DNA of 64,000 nt from Bin87 sp965204395 (GTDB taxonomy: Bacteria > Chloroflexota > Dehalococcoidia > Lucifugimonadales > UBA3495), in NCBI GenBank assembly GCA_965204395.1, contig OZ241987.1:1922001-1986000 (forward strand), in the 5' to 3' direction. The notes beneath the pieces are model-generated. The model ran no database searches, was not told the origin of the DNA, and worked only from the letters and a program-made list of their open reading frames with translations. The first letter of the stretch is position 1; each line of letters starts with the position of its first letter. The translations under genes were made by a program, and so were the position numbers. Positions 55,649-63,796 of the stretch are shown here, piece after piece.

Positions 55649-55981
55649 TTACTCGACGTATGGTGTGGCCTGTACCAACTCCGACCAGTCGCTATCTTCC
55701 GTTCGGTCGATGTAGGTCTCGGTGGTCACGTCGGTTACGCCGCACTCTTTCAGTGCCAGGCTGTTCCGCCGGTAAAACCCATTGAGCCATGCGGGATCCA
55801 GCAAGCCTTCGTCGCCGTCATAAACCACGCGAATGTGGCAGTAGTGTTCCCCAAATGCATCCGTCTTGGTTGTGACCGTGATGGGGTCAAACCTGAACTG
55901 TTCGCCGAATCTCCCGGTCAAGTCACCGCGAATGATTTCGGCCACCCTGGATTTCTGTTCTACTGTGAGTTCCCCGTCCAT
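55649..55981 (-). CDS. Hypothetical partner of the HEPN protein
   Basis: About 110 residues: LTVEQKSRVAEIIRGDLTGR, FGEQFRFDPITVTTKTDAFG and IRVVYDGDEGLLDPAWLNGF. An alpha-beta protein with no nucleotidyltransferase signature (G-S-x10-D-x-D). AAAGG lies nine bases before ATG 55981; an ATG six bases earlier is possible. Coupling to the HEPN gene suggests a toxin-antitoxin or two-part defence function. Confidence 0.6.
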   Translation of the reverse strand: MDGELTVEQKSRVAEIIRGDLTGRFGEQFRFDPITVTTKTDAFGEHYCHIRVVYDGDEGLLDPAWLNGFYRRNSLALKECGVTDVTTETYIDRTEDSDWSELVQATPYVE

Positions 55982-56040
55982 GATCATAGCCTTTATGCTT
56001 TTAAGAGGGCTGTCGCGCGAGGTGATGAGTTCATTTTATC

Positions 56041-57543
56041 CTACCTCGGCCCCTTGATTTGGTCGGGCAGCCACAGCGCGAGGTCGGGGAATACGATGAT
56101 CAAACCTATGACGATGGCCATGCACGCCATGAACGGCAGCACGCCGATGTACACGTCGTTGATGGTTCCCGTTTCCGCCCTTTGGCCGGTTTCTGCGACC
56201 TCCCTTTGCGCCACGTCATGCCGAGCTCCCTGCAGCACGTACAGGCTCAACCCCTGCGGCGGGCTGATCTGCGCCGCCTCCAGCAGGATGATCATGATGA
56301 TCCCGAACCACAGCAGGTCCACCTCGGCCGCCCGCAGCACCGGCGAGATGATGGGCAGCGTCGTCAGCATCATGGAGTACGCCTCCATGAACGTCCCCAG
56401 CAGCAGGTAGAACACCACCAGGAACAGCACCAACTGCACCGTGCTCAGGTTGAAGCTGGCGACCCACTCCGCCATCGTGACGGAGATGCGCAGATAGGCG
56501 AAAGCGAATTGCAGCGTGAACGCCGCCATCAGGATGAACAGGATCATTGCAGAGGAGCGCGCCGCCGACACGCACGCTTCCATCGTCATGGCTACGATGA
56601 AACGGCAGTAGTTGCGGAAGTGCTCTCCGCTGAACCGGTATTCCTCGCGCCAGCTTTCCAGCGTGCCTCGCACCTCGGGCGAAAGCTGCGCCGCAATGGC
56701 CGTGCTCAATATCCACGCCGCAATGTTTCCCGCGAACAGGCGCACGAAGTTGTAGATGATCGCGAGCGCCAGCGCTCCCGTTACTCCGAATCCGGCGGCC
56801 TCGGATGGCGTCGCCCACCCGAAGTAGATACTCCCGAGCACGATGAAAATCAGCGCCAGCACCGGCACCATCAACACCGTGAACAGCAGACGCTCGACCC
56901 AACCCTCCCAGCTCCAGAATCGCGCTCCGGTCTGGCGCGGCGCGACGGCAGGCCAGATCACCGACGCTATCCCTATCATCAGCATGAACACGCCGGCCAG
57001 CAGAATCCCCGGTACGAAACCAGCCAGGAACAGCCGTCCGATGGATTCGCCCACGGTGAGCCCATACAGCACCAGCAGGATGCTCGGCGGAATCAGGATC
57101 CCCAGGGTGCCGCCGGCGGCCAGCGACCCTACCACCAGCCGCTCCTGGTAGCCCTGCGCTCGGAAGGACGGCAGCGCCACCCGGCTGACGGTAGCCGCCG
57201 TGGCGATGCTGGAACCGGCGCACGCCGCGAACACCGCGCAACTGGCGATGTTGGTGTGCATCAGTCCGCCCGGTATGAAGTCGACCCAGCGGGACAGCGC
57301 GCGGTACATCAGGTTCGCGAACCCGCCCCTCAGCACAATCTCACCCATCAGGATGAACAGGGGGATCGCCACCAGGTTGATGTTGGTGTTGGTCTCCCAC
57401 GCCCGGTTGCCCATGATGTTCCAGACCGGATTGTCCGAGAACACCTGGAGCAGTATCAGCGCCAGCGACCCCAACGCGCCGGCCACGTACAGCCCGGCGA
57501 AAAACATCACCCCCATGAGGATGAACGCGATGGCAATCAGCAT
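56041..57543 (-). CDS. TRAP transporter large permease (DctM-like)
   Basis: A 500-residue integral membrane protein with about 12-13 helices. The DctM pattern is clear: IPLFILMGEIVLRGGFANLM, CAVFAACAGSSIATAATVSR, GTLGILIPPSILLVLYGLTV and FLVVFYLLLGTFMEAYSMML. It takes up organic acids with sodium together with a small permease and a periplasmic binding protein. Neither partner gene is adjacent, which is unusual, so they may lie elsewhere. An insertion of about 60 polar residues (SPEVRGTLESWREEYRFSGE) sits in the middle. Confidence 0.88.
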   Translation of the reverse strand: MLIAIAFILMGVMFFAGLYVAGALGSLALILLQVFSDNPVWNIMGNRAWETNTNINLVAIPLFILMGEIVLRGGFANLMYRALSRWVDFIPGGLMHTNIASCAVFAACAGSSIATAATVSRVALPSFRAQGYQERLVVGSLAAGGTLGILIPPSILLVLYGLTVGESIGRLFLAGFVPGILLAGVFMLMIGIASVIWPAVAPRQTGARFWSWEGWVERLLFTVLMVPVLALIFIVLGSIYFGWATPSEAAGFGVTGALALAIIYNFVRLFAGNIAAWILSTAIAAQLSPEVRGTLESWREEYRFSGEHFRNYCRFIVAMTMEACVSAARSSAMILFILMAAFTLQFAFAYLRISVTMAEWVASFNLSTVQLVLFLVVFYLLLGTFMEAYSMMLTTLPIISPVLRAAEVDLLWFGIIMIILLEAAQISPPQGLSLYVLQGARHDVAQREVAETGQRAETGTINDVYIGVLPFMACMAIVIGLIIVFPDLALWLPDQIKGPR

Positions 57544-57587
57544 GGATCAGTTACGAATGTAATTGTTGAGGGGTTTGGCTGGCACAG

Positions 57588-57636
57588 AAAAACCCCGTCG
57601 CGGTGTCCACGGAAGCCTCCGGTTGGCGGCGACGGG
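57588..57636 (-). terminator. Terminator of the Lin0512-like gene
   Basis: On the minus strand CCCGTCGC (57636-57629) pairs with GCGACGGG (57601-57594), followed by GTTTTT. It separates the Lin0512-like gene from the TRAP permease, so the two are not one operon. Confidence 0.6.
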
Positions 57637-57699
57637 TTAAAGGCCCGCGCATGATAGCCGAGACCCGATGAGGTGTCCAGAACGGGGCGTGGGCAACAT

Positions 57700-57728
57700 G
57701 TAGGGGCAGGTTTCAAACCTGCCCCTAC
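57700..57728. repeat. Palindromic repeat family A, copy 2
   Basis: GTAGGGGCAGGTTTCAAACC followed by TGCCCCTAC, a perfect 29-bp inverted repeat. Compared with the copies at 14841 and 59094, both arms changed together (A/T pair instead of G/C), which shows selection for, or conversion of, the stem. Confidence 0.85.
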
Positions 57729-57796
57729 TGAAGGTGCGAGAACTTTCGGCGAGTTCGGGCGTCCGCCGCCCCAACTCTTTTTCTCCGGGAGATGTC

Positions 57797-58141
57797 CTAT
57801 TTGCCGTCGTCGATGCTGACCGTGATGATGGCGTTGGCGATCAGCGTGCCGTCGCTGCCGTCGTCGTTGAGCAGTTGCAGGCCGCCGACCACTACGTCCA
57901 CATTTGCGCGCCCGTGGGGCAGCGAGTCTGCCACCTCGTCGGCGTTGACCTTGTCAGGTTCGGGCGCGCCGATGGTCACGTTGACCGTCATGTCATCGGC
58001 GGTTGCCCCGACCAGGCGGGTGAACCCGAGGCTGCTGTGGTGAATGGCATCAAAGACGGCGCGCTTGGCCGCCAGGGTGTAATCCAGGCCATGGACGTCC
58101 ACGCCCATGCCCATTTCGGTAACGCAACGCACGAGAGCCAT
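57797..58141 (-). CDS. Lin0512-family protein
   Basis: A 114-residue protein: MALVRCVTEMGMGVDVHGLD, YTLAAKRAVFDAIHHSSLGF, VTIGAPEPDKVNADEVADSL, PHGRANVDVVVGGLQLLNDD. These are the conserved stretches of the Lin0512 family of small ring-forming proteins, whose function is unknown. AGGAGG precedes ATG 58141. It diverges from rpmB. Confidence 0.85.
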   Translation of the reverse strand: MALVRCVTEMGMGVDVHGLDYTLAAKRAVFDAIHHSSLGFTRLVGATADDMTVNVTIGAPEPDKVNADEVADSLPHGRANVDVVVGGLQLLNDDGSDGTLIANAIITVSIDDGK

Positions 58142-58214
58142 GTTGAATCCTCCTGTGGATTGGGGGTTGGCTGCGACCATTTAACGGCAGCGCAATCGGC
58201 AAGTCAAGCGAGTA

Positions 58215-58223
58215 TGCTATAAT
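58215..58223 (+). promoter_or_regulatory. Extended -10 promoter of rpmB
   Basis: TGCTATAAT, identical to the elements at 21951 and 22844. The start codon of rpmB lies 30 bases downstream, so the leader is short. Confidence 0.6.
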
Positions 58224-58252
58224 GCCGACACTCAAAGGGCGGGATAGAAATC

Positions 58253-58468
58253 ATGCAGTGCCAAATGTGCGGAAAAGCCGGCATGACCGGCAACAACGTC
58301 AGCCACTCCAACCGCAGGACCAAGACCCGGTGGAAGGCCAACGTCCACAAGCAGACGCTGGCCATCGACGGCAAGCCCACCCGCGTCAAGATCTGCTCCC
58401 GCTGCCTGCGCACCATGTACAAGCCGCCGCGGGGCCCGAAGGCCCGAGCGAGAGCGGCCGCGCAGTAG
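58253..58468 (+). CDS. rpmB: 50S ribosomal protein L28
   Basis: A 71-residue L28: MQCQMCGKAGMTGNNVSHSN, RRTKTRWKANVHKQTLAIDG, KPTRVKICSRCLRTMYKPPR. It has two CxxC pairs (CQMC, CSRC), so it is the zinc-binding form. It is basic and of normal length, located alone and not with other ribosomal genes. Confidence 0.95.
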   Translation: MQCQMCGKAGMTGNNVSHSNRRTKTRWKANVHKQTLAIDGKPTRVKICSRCLRTMYKPPRGPKARARAAAQ

Positions 58469-58495
58469 TAGCGCGGCGCCACCGCAGCGAATCAC

Positions 58496-58523
58496 GTAGG
58501 GGCGAATGATTATTCGCCCCTAC
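58496..58523. repeat. Palindromic repeat family B, copy 2
   Basis: GTAGGGGCGAATGATTATTC then GCCCCTAC, 28 bases, identical to copy 1 apart from its first base. It lies between rpmB and the PaREP1-like gene and may end rpmB transcription. Confidence 0.85.
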
Positions 58524-58542
58524 TCGTCAGGATGAGAGCGAC

Positions 58543-59058
58543 ATGACCACTGTTCCCGACCTGCCGCCGCCCGGTATCCAAAGCGACGAAGACCGTCGCC
58601 AGATGAGCCGAATTTTCATCACCCACGCCCGCGACGAACTGGCTAAAGGCAGCCGTCTGCAGGCCGGAGAAAAAGCGTGGGGCGCGGTGGTGCAACCGTT
58701 CAAGGTCATCGCGGAACAGCGAGGCTGGCCCCATAAATCGCACCAGGACGTTTACGACGTTGCCAGCCAAATCACGCTGGAATACGATTTTGACGGGGAT
58801 CAGGTCCGCGCGTTGTCTGACGCTTATCGGGTCGGTCACCAGAACTTCTACGAAAATTATCACAGAGCGGAAGAATTGGCAGATATGATCGACCGGGTTG
58901 AGGGCTTGTTGCCGTATCTGGTTAGCCTGACAACCACACCGCCGTGCCCGTTCACCATCACCAGCAACACGCAGTTGCGACGGTTGCGGCGGCTCACCGG
59001 CAACGACAGCCTGGAAATCGGCGACACATCTCCCGTGGGTTTCTCGAAAAATCAATAG
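58543..59058 (+). CDS. PaREP1/HEPN-like protein, paralogue 3
   Basis: A 171-residue protein. A-G-E-K-A-W-G-A-V near residue 42 and VGHQNFYENYHRAEELADMI near residue 107 match the other two paralogues. The helical core is followed by a C-terminal extension of about 40 residues (TTTPPCPFTITSNTQLRRLR) not seen in them. No partner gene is next to it. Probably a HEPN-fold protein, function unknown. Confidence 0.7.
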   Translation: MTTVPDLPPPGIQSDEDRRQMSRIFITHARDELAKGSRLQAGEKAWGAVVQPFKVIAEQRGWPHKSHQDVYDVASQITLEYDFDGDQVRALSDAYRVGHQNFYENYHRAEELADMIDRVEGLLPYLVSLTTTPPCPFTITSNTQLRRLRRLTGNDSLEIGDTSPVGFSKNQ

Positions 59059-59093
59059 CGGTTCTTGCCATCGCGGCGACGCTGTCCGATTCG

Positions 59094-59122
59094 GTAGGGG
59101 CGGGTTTCAAACCCGCCCCTAC
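59094..59122. repeat. Palindromic repeat family A, copy 3
   Basis: GTAGGGGCGGGTTTCAAACC then CGCCCCTAC, a perfect 29-bp inverted repeat between the convergent PaREP1-like and rpe genes. Confidence 0.85.
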
Positions 59123-59162
59123 GGGTTCGCGTTCGCCGCACGGCCTGCCGTGTGGGGAGCCC

Positions 59163-59873
59163 TTATGATTGTCCGGGCGCCAACCCCGCCACGCTCTCGC
59201 GCATGGCGGCCATCGCCTCGGCCACCGACTGCTCGCGGTTGAAGATGGCGGTGCCGGCCACCAGGATACCAGCGCCGGCGGACACCGAATCGCGGGCGGT
59301 GGCGTCGGCCTTGACTCCGCCGTCGACCTCAAGCTGGGTGGCGTACCCGTTCTCCTCGATGATGCCGTAGAGCCGGCGCAGTTTGCTCAATGCCGACGGG
59401 ATGAAGGACTGCCCGCCGAAACCGGGATTCACCGTCATCACCAGGACGATGTCCAGGTCGGACAGTACCTCCTCAACCGCCGCGATTGGTGTGGCGGGGT
59501 TGATGGCTACGCCGACCTGGCAGCCCCGCTCCTTGACGTACCCGATGGTGCGGTGGAGATGAGCGCAGGCCTCGGCGTGCACCAGCACCTGGTCGGTGAT
59601 GCCCTTGACCAGCCCGGGCATCAGGCGGTCGGGCTCGTGGACCATCAGGTGGATATTCAGCGGCAGGTCCGTTGCGCTGCGGATGGCATCCACCACCACC
59701 TCGCCGAAGGAGATGTTGGGCACGAACCGGCCATCCATGATGTCCACGTGGATCAGGTCCGCGCCGGCCGCATCAGCATCCCGCACCTGCTGGGACAGCC
59801 GGCCGAAATCGGCAGCCAGCACCGACGGGGCAATCTGCACGTGGGCGGCGGTTGTATCGGAGTTCGCGCTCAT
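59163..59873 (-). CDS. rpe: Ribulose-phosphate 3-epimerase
   Basis: A 236-residue TIM-barrel epimerase linking ribulose-5-phosphate and xylulose-5-phosphate. IHVDIMDGRFVPNISFGEVV has the catalytic Asp and metal ligands, LNIHLMVHEPDRLM the His, VMTVNPGFGGQSFIPSALSK the phosphate loop, and LEVDGGVKADATA the second Asp. Length is normal with a short N-terminal extension. It lies downstream of argH on the same strand with a 58-codon frame in between. Confidence 0.96.
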   Translation of the reverse strand: MSANSDTTAAHVQIAPSVLAADFGRLSQQVRDADAAGADLIHVDIMDGRFVPNISFGEVVVDAIRSATDLPLNIHLMVHEPDRLMPGLVKGITDQVLVHAEACAHLHRTIGYVKERGCQVGVAINPATPIAAVEEVLSDLDIVLVMTVNPGFGGQSFIPSALSKLRRLYGIIEENGYATQLEVDGGVKADATARDSVSAGAGILVAGTAIFNREQSVAEAMAAMRESVAGLAPGQS

Positions 59874-59877
59874 CGGT

Positions 59878-60054
59878 TCATAGCCACGGCCGCAGTTCAG
59901 TATTCATTGCCAAAGCTTCAGCGCCGCTGACGACGGCCCTGTGGGTCCATGCGGCCTTGCCATGATTGCGGAAACGACGCAGGTACCATCGAGATTGCCA
60001 CGCCGCACACGCAACGAGAATCCGGCGAAAGCGGCTGGCGATGATGCCGGTCAT
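59878..60054 (-). CDS. Possible 58-aa protein coupled to argH and rpe
   Basis: The frame begins ATG at 60054, overlapping the argH stop (ATGA), and ends TGA at 59878, four bases before the rpe start. The product, MTGIIASRFRRILVACAAWQ and onwards, is rich in Arg and Trp. The overlaps suggest translational coupling from argH to rpe, but the frame could equally serve only as a ribosome bridge or be chance. Confidence 0.35.
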   Translation of the reverse strand: MTGIIASRFRRILVACAAWQSRWYLRRFRNHGKAAWTHRAVVSGAEALAMNTELRPWL

Positions 60055-61397
60055 AGCGCTCCGGCCTCCCGCAGGATCGATTGGGCGCGGGCGAGACCTT
60101 CAGCCACGCGGTTGGGTGCGGTGCCGCCGGGATTATCGCGGGCGGCGACCGACGCCACGGCGGTGATGGCATACACGTCCTCGCCGAAGTGGGACGAAAA
60201 CTTGTGGTACTCGCTCAGCGGCAAATCCGACAGCGACTGTCCCTCGACCTCGCAATACTGGCACAGCCGGCGCATCACGCCGTGGGCCTCGCGGAACGGG
60301 ACGCCCTTGCCCACCAGGTAGTCAGCCAGGTCCGTGGCCAGCATGTAGCTCTCGCTCGCCAACGATTCCACCCGTTCGGCGTTCAGGGACATGCCGGGCA
60401 GCATATCGGCGAACACGCGCAGGGTGGACAGCAGCGTATCCACCGTGTCGAAAAACCCTTCCTTGTCCTCCTGCAGATCGCGGTTGTAGGTGAGGGGCAG
60501 GCCCTTGAGCACGGTGAGGATGCTCATGAGACTGCCGTACACGCGGCCGGTCTTGCCCCGGGCAATTTCGGCGAAGTCGGGGTTGCGCTTCTGGGGCATG
60601 ATGCTGCTGCCGGTGGTGAACTCGTCCGCCAGCCGCACAAAGTCGAACTCGCGGCTGGACCAGATGACGATCTCCTCAGACAGCCGCGATACGTGCATCA
60701 TGGTGATGGCCGCCGCTGCGTGGAACTCGGCCAGGAAATCGCGGTCCGCCACGGCGTCCATGCTATTGGGGCTGATTTCGGCGAAGTCCAGCGCGTCGGC
60801 CACGGCGTTGCGGTCGGTGGGATACGGGACGCCGGCCAGCGCGCCGCTCCCTAAGGGCATCACGTCCATCCGATTAGCGCAGTCGGTGAAGCGCCCAATG
60901 TCCCGCTGGAACATCTCAAAGTAGGCCAGCATGTGGTGGGCGAACAGCACCGGCTGGGCGCGTTGCAGGTGGGTATAGCCGGGCATGACCACGCCGGCGT
61001 TCTGCTCGGCCAGTTGGGTCAGCGCGCGCTGGACGTCTCGAAGCGCTGCGATGGCATCGGCGATGGCCTGCCGGGTGTAGAGGCGCATGTCCAGCGCGAT
61101 CTGGTCGTTGCGGGAGCGGCCGGTATGCAAACGCCCGGCGGCGGGGCCGATGAGGTCGGTGAGCCGCCGTTCGATGTTCATGTGCAGGTCTTCGAGGCTG
61201 GGGTCCCAGGGGAAATCGCCCCGCTCGATCTCGTCCTGCACCTTACCCAGGCCGGCGATGATGCTGTCAGCGTCGTCCCGGGTGATGATGCCCTGCTTCG
61301 CCAGCATGGCGGCGTGGGCCTTGGAGCCGGCGATGTCCTGTCGATACAGCCGCCGGTCGTAGTGGATGGAAACGGTGTATTCGGTGTGGTCAGCCAT
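60051..61397 (-). CDS. argH: Argininosuccinate lyase
   Basis: A 448-residue fumarase-superfamily lyase, the last step of arginine synthesis. HTGRSRNDQIALDMRLYTRQ, MPGYTHLQRAQPVLFAHHML and TTGSSIMPQKRNPDFAEIAR are the three signature regions, with the catalytic Ser in GSSIMPQKRNP. The usual N-terminus (LWGGRF and about 12 more residues) is missing; the protein begins MADHTEYTVSIHYDRRLYRQ. A family B palindrome lies 26 bases upstream, so the start region may have been rebuilt by repeat insertion. Confidence 0.95.
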   Translation of the reverse strand: MADHTEYTVSIHYDRRLYRQDIAGSKAHAAMLAKQGIITRDDADSIIAGLGKVQDEIERGDFPWDPSLEDLHMNIERRLTDLIGPAAGRLHTGRSRNDQIALDMRLYTRQAIADAIAALRDVQRALTQLAEQNAGVVMPGYTHLQRAQPVLFAHHMLAYFEMFQRDIGRFTDCANRMDVMPLGSGALAGVPYPTDRNAVADALDFAEISPNSMDAVADRDFLAEFHAAAAITMMHVSRLSEEIVIWSSREFDFVRLADEFTTGSSIMPQKRNPDFAEIARGKTGRVYGSLMSILTVLKGLPLTYNRDLQEDKEGFFDTVDTLLSTLRVFADMLPGMSLNAERVESLASESYMLATDLADYLVGKGVPFREAHGVMRRLCQYCEVEGQSLSDLPLSEYHKFSSHFGEDVYAITAVASVAARDNPGGTAPNRVAEGLARAQSILREAGAL

Positions 61398-61418
61398 GGG
61401 ATACGCGGTTCGTGCGGC

Positions 61419-61450
<32 letters not shown>

Positions 61451-61453
61451 GTA

Positions 61454-62269
61454 TCAGGCATCGAGGTAGGCGAAGCTGGCCGCCAGGTTGTCGAACACGT
61501 CATCCGCTGGCGGGATCTCCATGACCGCCGGGCCATCGTAGGCCTTGCCGTCCAGGATTCGCCTCATGGCGTGGCAGTCCAGATCGCCGTCGTCAACGCT
61601 GCCGATGGCTTCACCGTTCCGGGCCTGCTTGAAGTGCACGATCTTGATGTAGTCGGTGGGCAGGTTGGCCAGTTCATCCAGGGGCTGGCTATCGGGATGA
61701 CGGCGCAGTTGGTTGGTAGGGTCGGGACACAAACCCAGGAACTGCCCTTCCTCTTCGGTCAGTTGGGAACGGGCTTCCTGCACCAGCATGGCCATGGAGC
61801 GCAACGGCTGGCCGGAGTTCTCCATCGAGAATATGACGCCCTGTCGCGCAGCCTCCCGTACCAGCGGGACGATGCGCGCCGCCGGCTCCGCAACATCGTC
61901 TGGAGATTCCCACGGCGTGTCGGACGCGCCGGGATCAACGGTGCGCAGATGCGGACTGCCACGGCCCACCAGGCGCGCGGCCTCCAGTTGCGACTGGTAC
62001 AACCCGCCCTCGGGGTCGATGTCGGTGGTGATGCAGGGCAGGGCTACCGCAAGGTCGAACGTGAGGTCTGGGAATCTGTGCACCACGTTGGCCAGGTTTT
62101 CCAGGTTGGGTCGCCAGGCGTTGCCCTCACCCGATTCGGCGGCGCCGAGGTAGGTCTGTCGCAGTTCGACGTGGCCTGCGCCGCGCGAGTGGGCTTCCGC
62201 GATCAGGTCGCCCAATTCGGCATCGTCAATCTGGTTGCGCCAGGAGTTCGTTATCGCGCCGTAGATCAT
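61454..62269 (-). CDS. Sugar phosphate isomerase/epimerase family protein
   Basis: A 271-residue TIM-barrel protein of the AP endonuclease 2 fold. IYGAITNSWRNQIDDAELGD, EAHSRGAGHVELRQTYLGAA, FSMENSGQPL (metal-ligand Glu), LCPDPTNQ and IKIVHFKQARNGEAIGSVDD (His ligand) fit xylose-isomerase-like epimerases. Metal site appears complete. GGAGGG precedes ATG 62269. Substrate unknown. Just upstream of argH on the same strand. Confidence 0.85.
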   Translation of the reverse strand: MIYGAITNSWRNQIDDAELGDLIAEAHSRGAGHVELRQTYLGAAESGEGNAWRPNLENLANVVHRFPDLTFDLAVALPCITTDIDPEGGLYQSQLEAARLVGRGSPHLRTVDPGASDTPWESPDDVAEPAARIVPLVREAARQGVIFSMENSGQPLRSMAMLVQEARSQLTEEEGQFLGLCPDPTNQLRRHPDSQPLDELANLPTDYIKIVHFKQARNGEAIGSVDDGDLDCHAMRRILDGKAYDGPAVMEIPPADDVFDNLAASFAYLDA

Positions 62270-62454
62270 GGTAACCCTCCCCGTGTAAGGCGGCGTTGCA
62301 TCGGCGGAAACTATACCGCATTTGCGGCGCTGATGGACAGTTGCCGAGCGGGCGACGGGCTGCTTTCTGCGGCGGCTTCGGCGATGTGGGAGAAATTTAC
62401 ATGGACACAACCGCCAGAGGCGGACCTGCGGCAGGATGAAGTATTGGGGTGAGA

Positions 62455-62720
62455 TGGTGGAGATTTTTGGGAAATCCTGCTCATTTCCGCTCGTTTCGGC
62501 TCATTTGAGTAGGGCGGTGGGGTGGGTGGTGGGGTTGGATGGGGGTGGCGAGGGTGGTTTTGGTGGCGATAATCATGGTTTTGGCGGAGCGGCATTTGGA
62601 GTTGGAGATTGGACGGGTCTGGGGTTGGGCGACGGGTTGGATCCGGGCGGTCGGGTAGTTGCAGGGCGGTTGGATAGTTGGATGGTAGGGATGGATGGAG
62701 AGTAAGGGCAAGGGGGAAGT
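62455..62720. repeat. Strongly G-rich repeat family G, copy 2
   Basis: Plus-strand counterpart of 49985-50335. It starts with decamers GCTCATTTCC, GCTCGTTTCG, GCTCATTTGA, then AGTAGGGC and long G-rich runs with GGTTTTGGTGGCGAT. The 62270-62955 gap has no convincing gene. Confidence 0.6.
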
Positions 62721-62724
62721 GTCA

Positions 62725-62872
62725 CTCATGCGCACCCAGTTTCACTTGAATCGTCGTTGCGAGCCAAGCACGGCAATCTCGTCGGGGCGACTGGCGTAAC
62801 CACGGGTGCGAGATTTGCGATCCGTCAGAGGCGGACTGGGCTTCTCGCGATGACAAACTGGGTACGCGTGAG
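62725..62872. mobile_element. 148-bp element with 18-bp inverted ends
   Basis: CTCATGCGCACCCAGTTT (62725-62742) and AAACTGGGTACGCGTGAG (62855-62872) are inverted repeats with 16 of 18 matches. Inside lies GTCGTTGCGAGCCAAGCACG, recalling the common GTCATTGCGAG repeats of many bacteria. No target duplication is visible. One end (AAACCGGGTACGCGTGAG) also stands alone at 50362-50379, close to the other family G copy. Confidence 0.6.
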
Positions 62873-62955
62873 CCCGCGCATAGGCGCTGGGGCGCGGAGG
62901 ATCGAGTGGCCCTATGCTAGAATTAGCGCAAATTTCCGAAATTGGAGGCCGCAGA

Positions 62956-63312
62956 ATGGCCGAACTTTACAGTGAACGATGCACCGCCTGCCGGCGGGAT
63001 TCTCCCCACGTTACCGGGGCTGAAGTTGCTGAATTGCATCCCGCAGTCAACGACTGGGCGATGATCGACGAGGCCGGCATACCCAAACTGGACCGCCAGT
63101 TCAAGTTCAGCAACTTTGTGCAGGCCCTGGAATTCACCAACGCGCTGGGCGAGATGGCCGAGTCCGAAGGACACCATCCGCGCCTGACCACCGAGTGGGG
63201 CCGCGTCAGCGTAACCTGGTGGACGCACAAGATCCGCAACCTGCACCGCAACGATTTCATCATGGCGGCCAAGACCGACCAGCTATACGCCGAGCATGCG
63301 CCGGCGGAGTGA
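62956..63312 (+). CDS. Pterin-4a-carbinolamine dehydratase
   Basis: A 118-residue PCD/DCoH protein, which dehydrates 4a-hydroxytetrahydrobiopterin. The N-terminal part has a CxxC (RCTACRRDS). The core has FKFSNFVQALEFTNALGEMA, ESEGHHPRLTTEWGRVSVTW and WTHKIRNLHRNDF, which contain the E-x3-H-H-P...H...D active site. GGAGG is before ATG 62956. The CxxC suggests an added zinc or redox feature seen in some bacterial forms. The next gene starts one base after its stop. Confidence 0.92.
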   Translation: MAELYSERCTACRRDSPHVTGAEVAELHPAVNDWAMIDEAGIPKLDRQFKFSNFVQALEFTNALGEMAESEGHHPRLTTEWGRVSVTWWTHKIRNLHRNDFIMAAKTDQLYAEHAPAE

Positions 63313-63313
63313 C

Positions 63314-63796
63314 ATGGACCTGAACACTAGGAAGGAACGGTTTTCGCTCGCTTACATCAACGCGGTGGCCACGTATGCAGATTGCGAGGTGATTGAGCCG
63401 AAGGTGGATCGAAGGAGCGTGGATGGGATTCTGAAAAGGGCTACGATCTCAGAAACCATTGGGTTCCAGGCCAAGGCTACGTCGCAAGACTTTTTGAGCA
63501 GAGACGGGCATGCGGTACATTTTCCGTTGCCAATACGCGATTACAATAACCTTCGAGTGGAAAAGCATCCTTTCATCCTGATTGTTGTTCTCTTGCCGGA
63601 CGAAGAAACCGAATGGTTGACGCAAACTGATGACAAACTTTGCTTACGCCACTGCAGTTATTGGCTCTCTTTGGTGGGGCACAACCCCGTGCTTAACCGC
63701 AACAGCGTGACGGTTCGTATTCCGAAGACCAACGTATTCAGCAGTGCGCAGTTAACCGACATGATGGATAAAGTGGCGACGGGTGAAACACTATGA
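63314..63796 (+). CDS. DUF4365 domain protein (nuclease-like)
   Basis: A 160-residue protein: RKERFSLAYINAVATYADCE, VIEPKVDRRSVDGILKRATI, IGFQAKATSQDF and ILIVVLLPDEETEWLTQTDD. DUF4365 is a PD-(D/E)xK-like fold; D in SVDGIL and the Q-A-K strand are in the right order for its active site. Found in defence-related and toxin-like genes. Only one base separates it from the dehydratase, and its stop overlaps the next gene (ATGA). GC is lower than that of its neighbours. Confidence 0.78.
   Translation: MDLNTRKERFSLAYINAVATYADCEVIEPKVDRRSVDGILKRATISETIGFQAKATSQDFLSRDGHAVHFPLPIRDYNNLRVEKHPFILIVVLLPDEETEWLTQTDDKLCLRHCSYWLSLVGHNPVLNRNSVTVRIPKTNVFSSAQLTDMMDKVATGETL

Noticed and set aside
56059..57654. 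531-codon frame on the plus strand over the TRAP permease
   Set aside because: It is a shadow of the permease, with a polar Arg/Gln/His-rich product and no domain.
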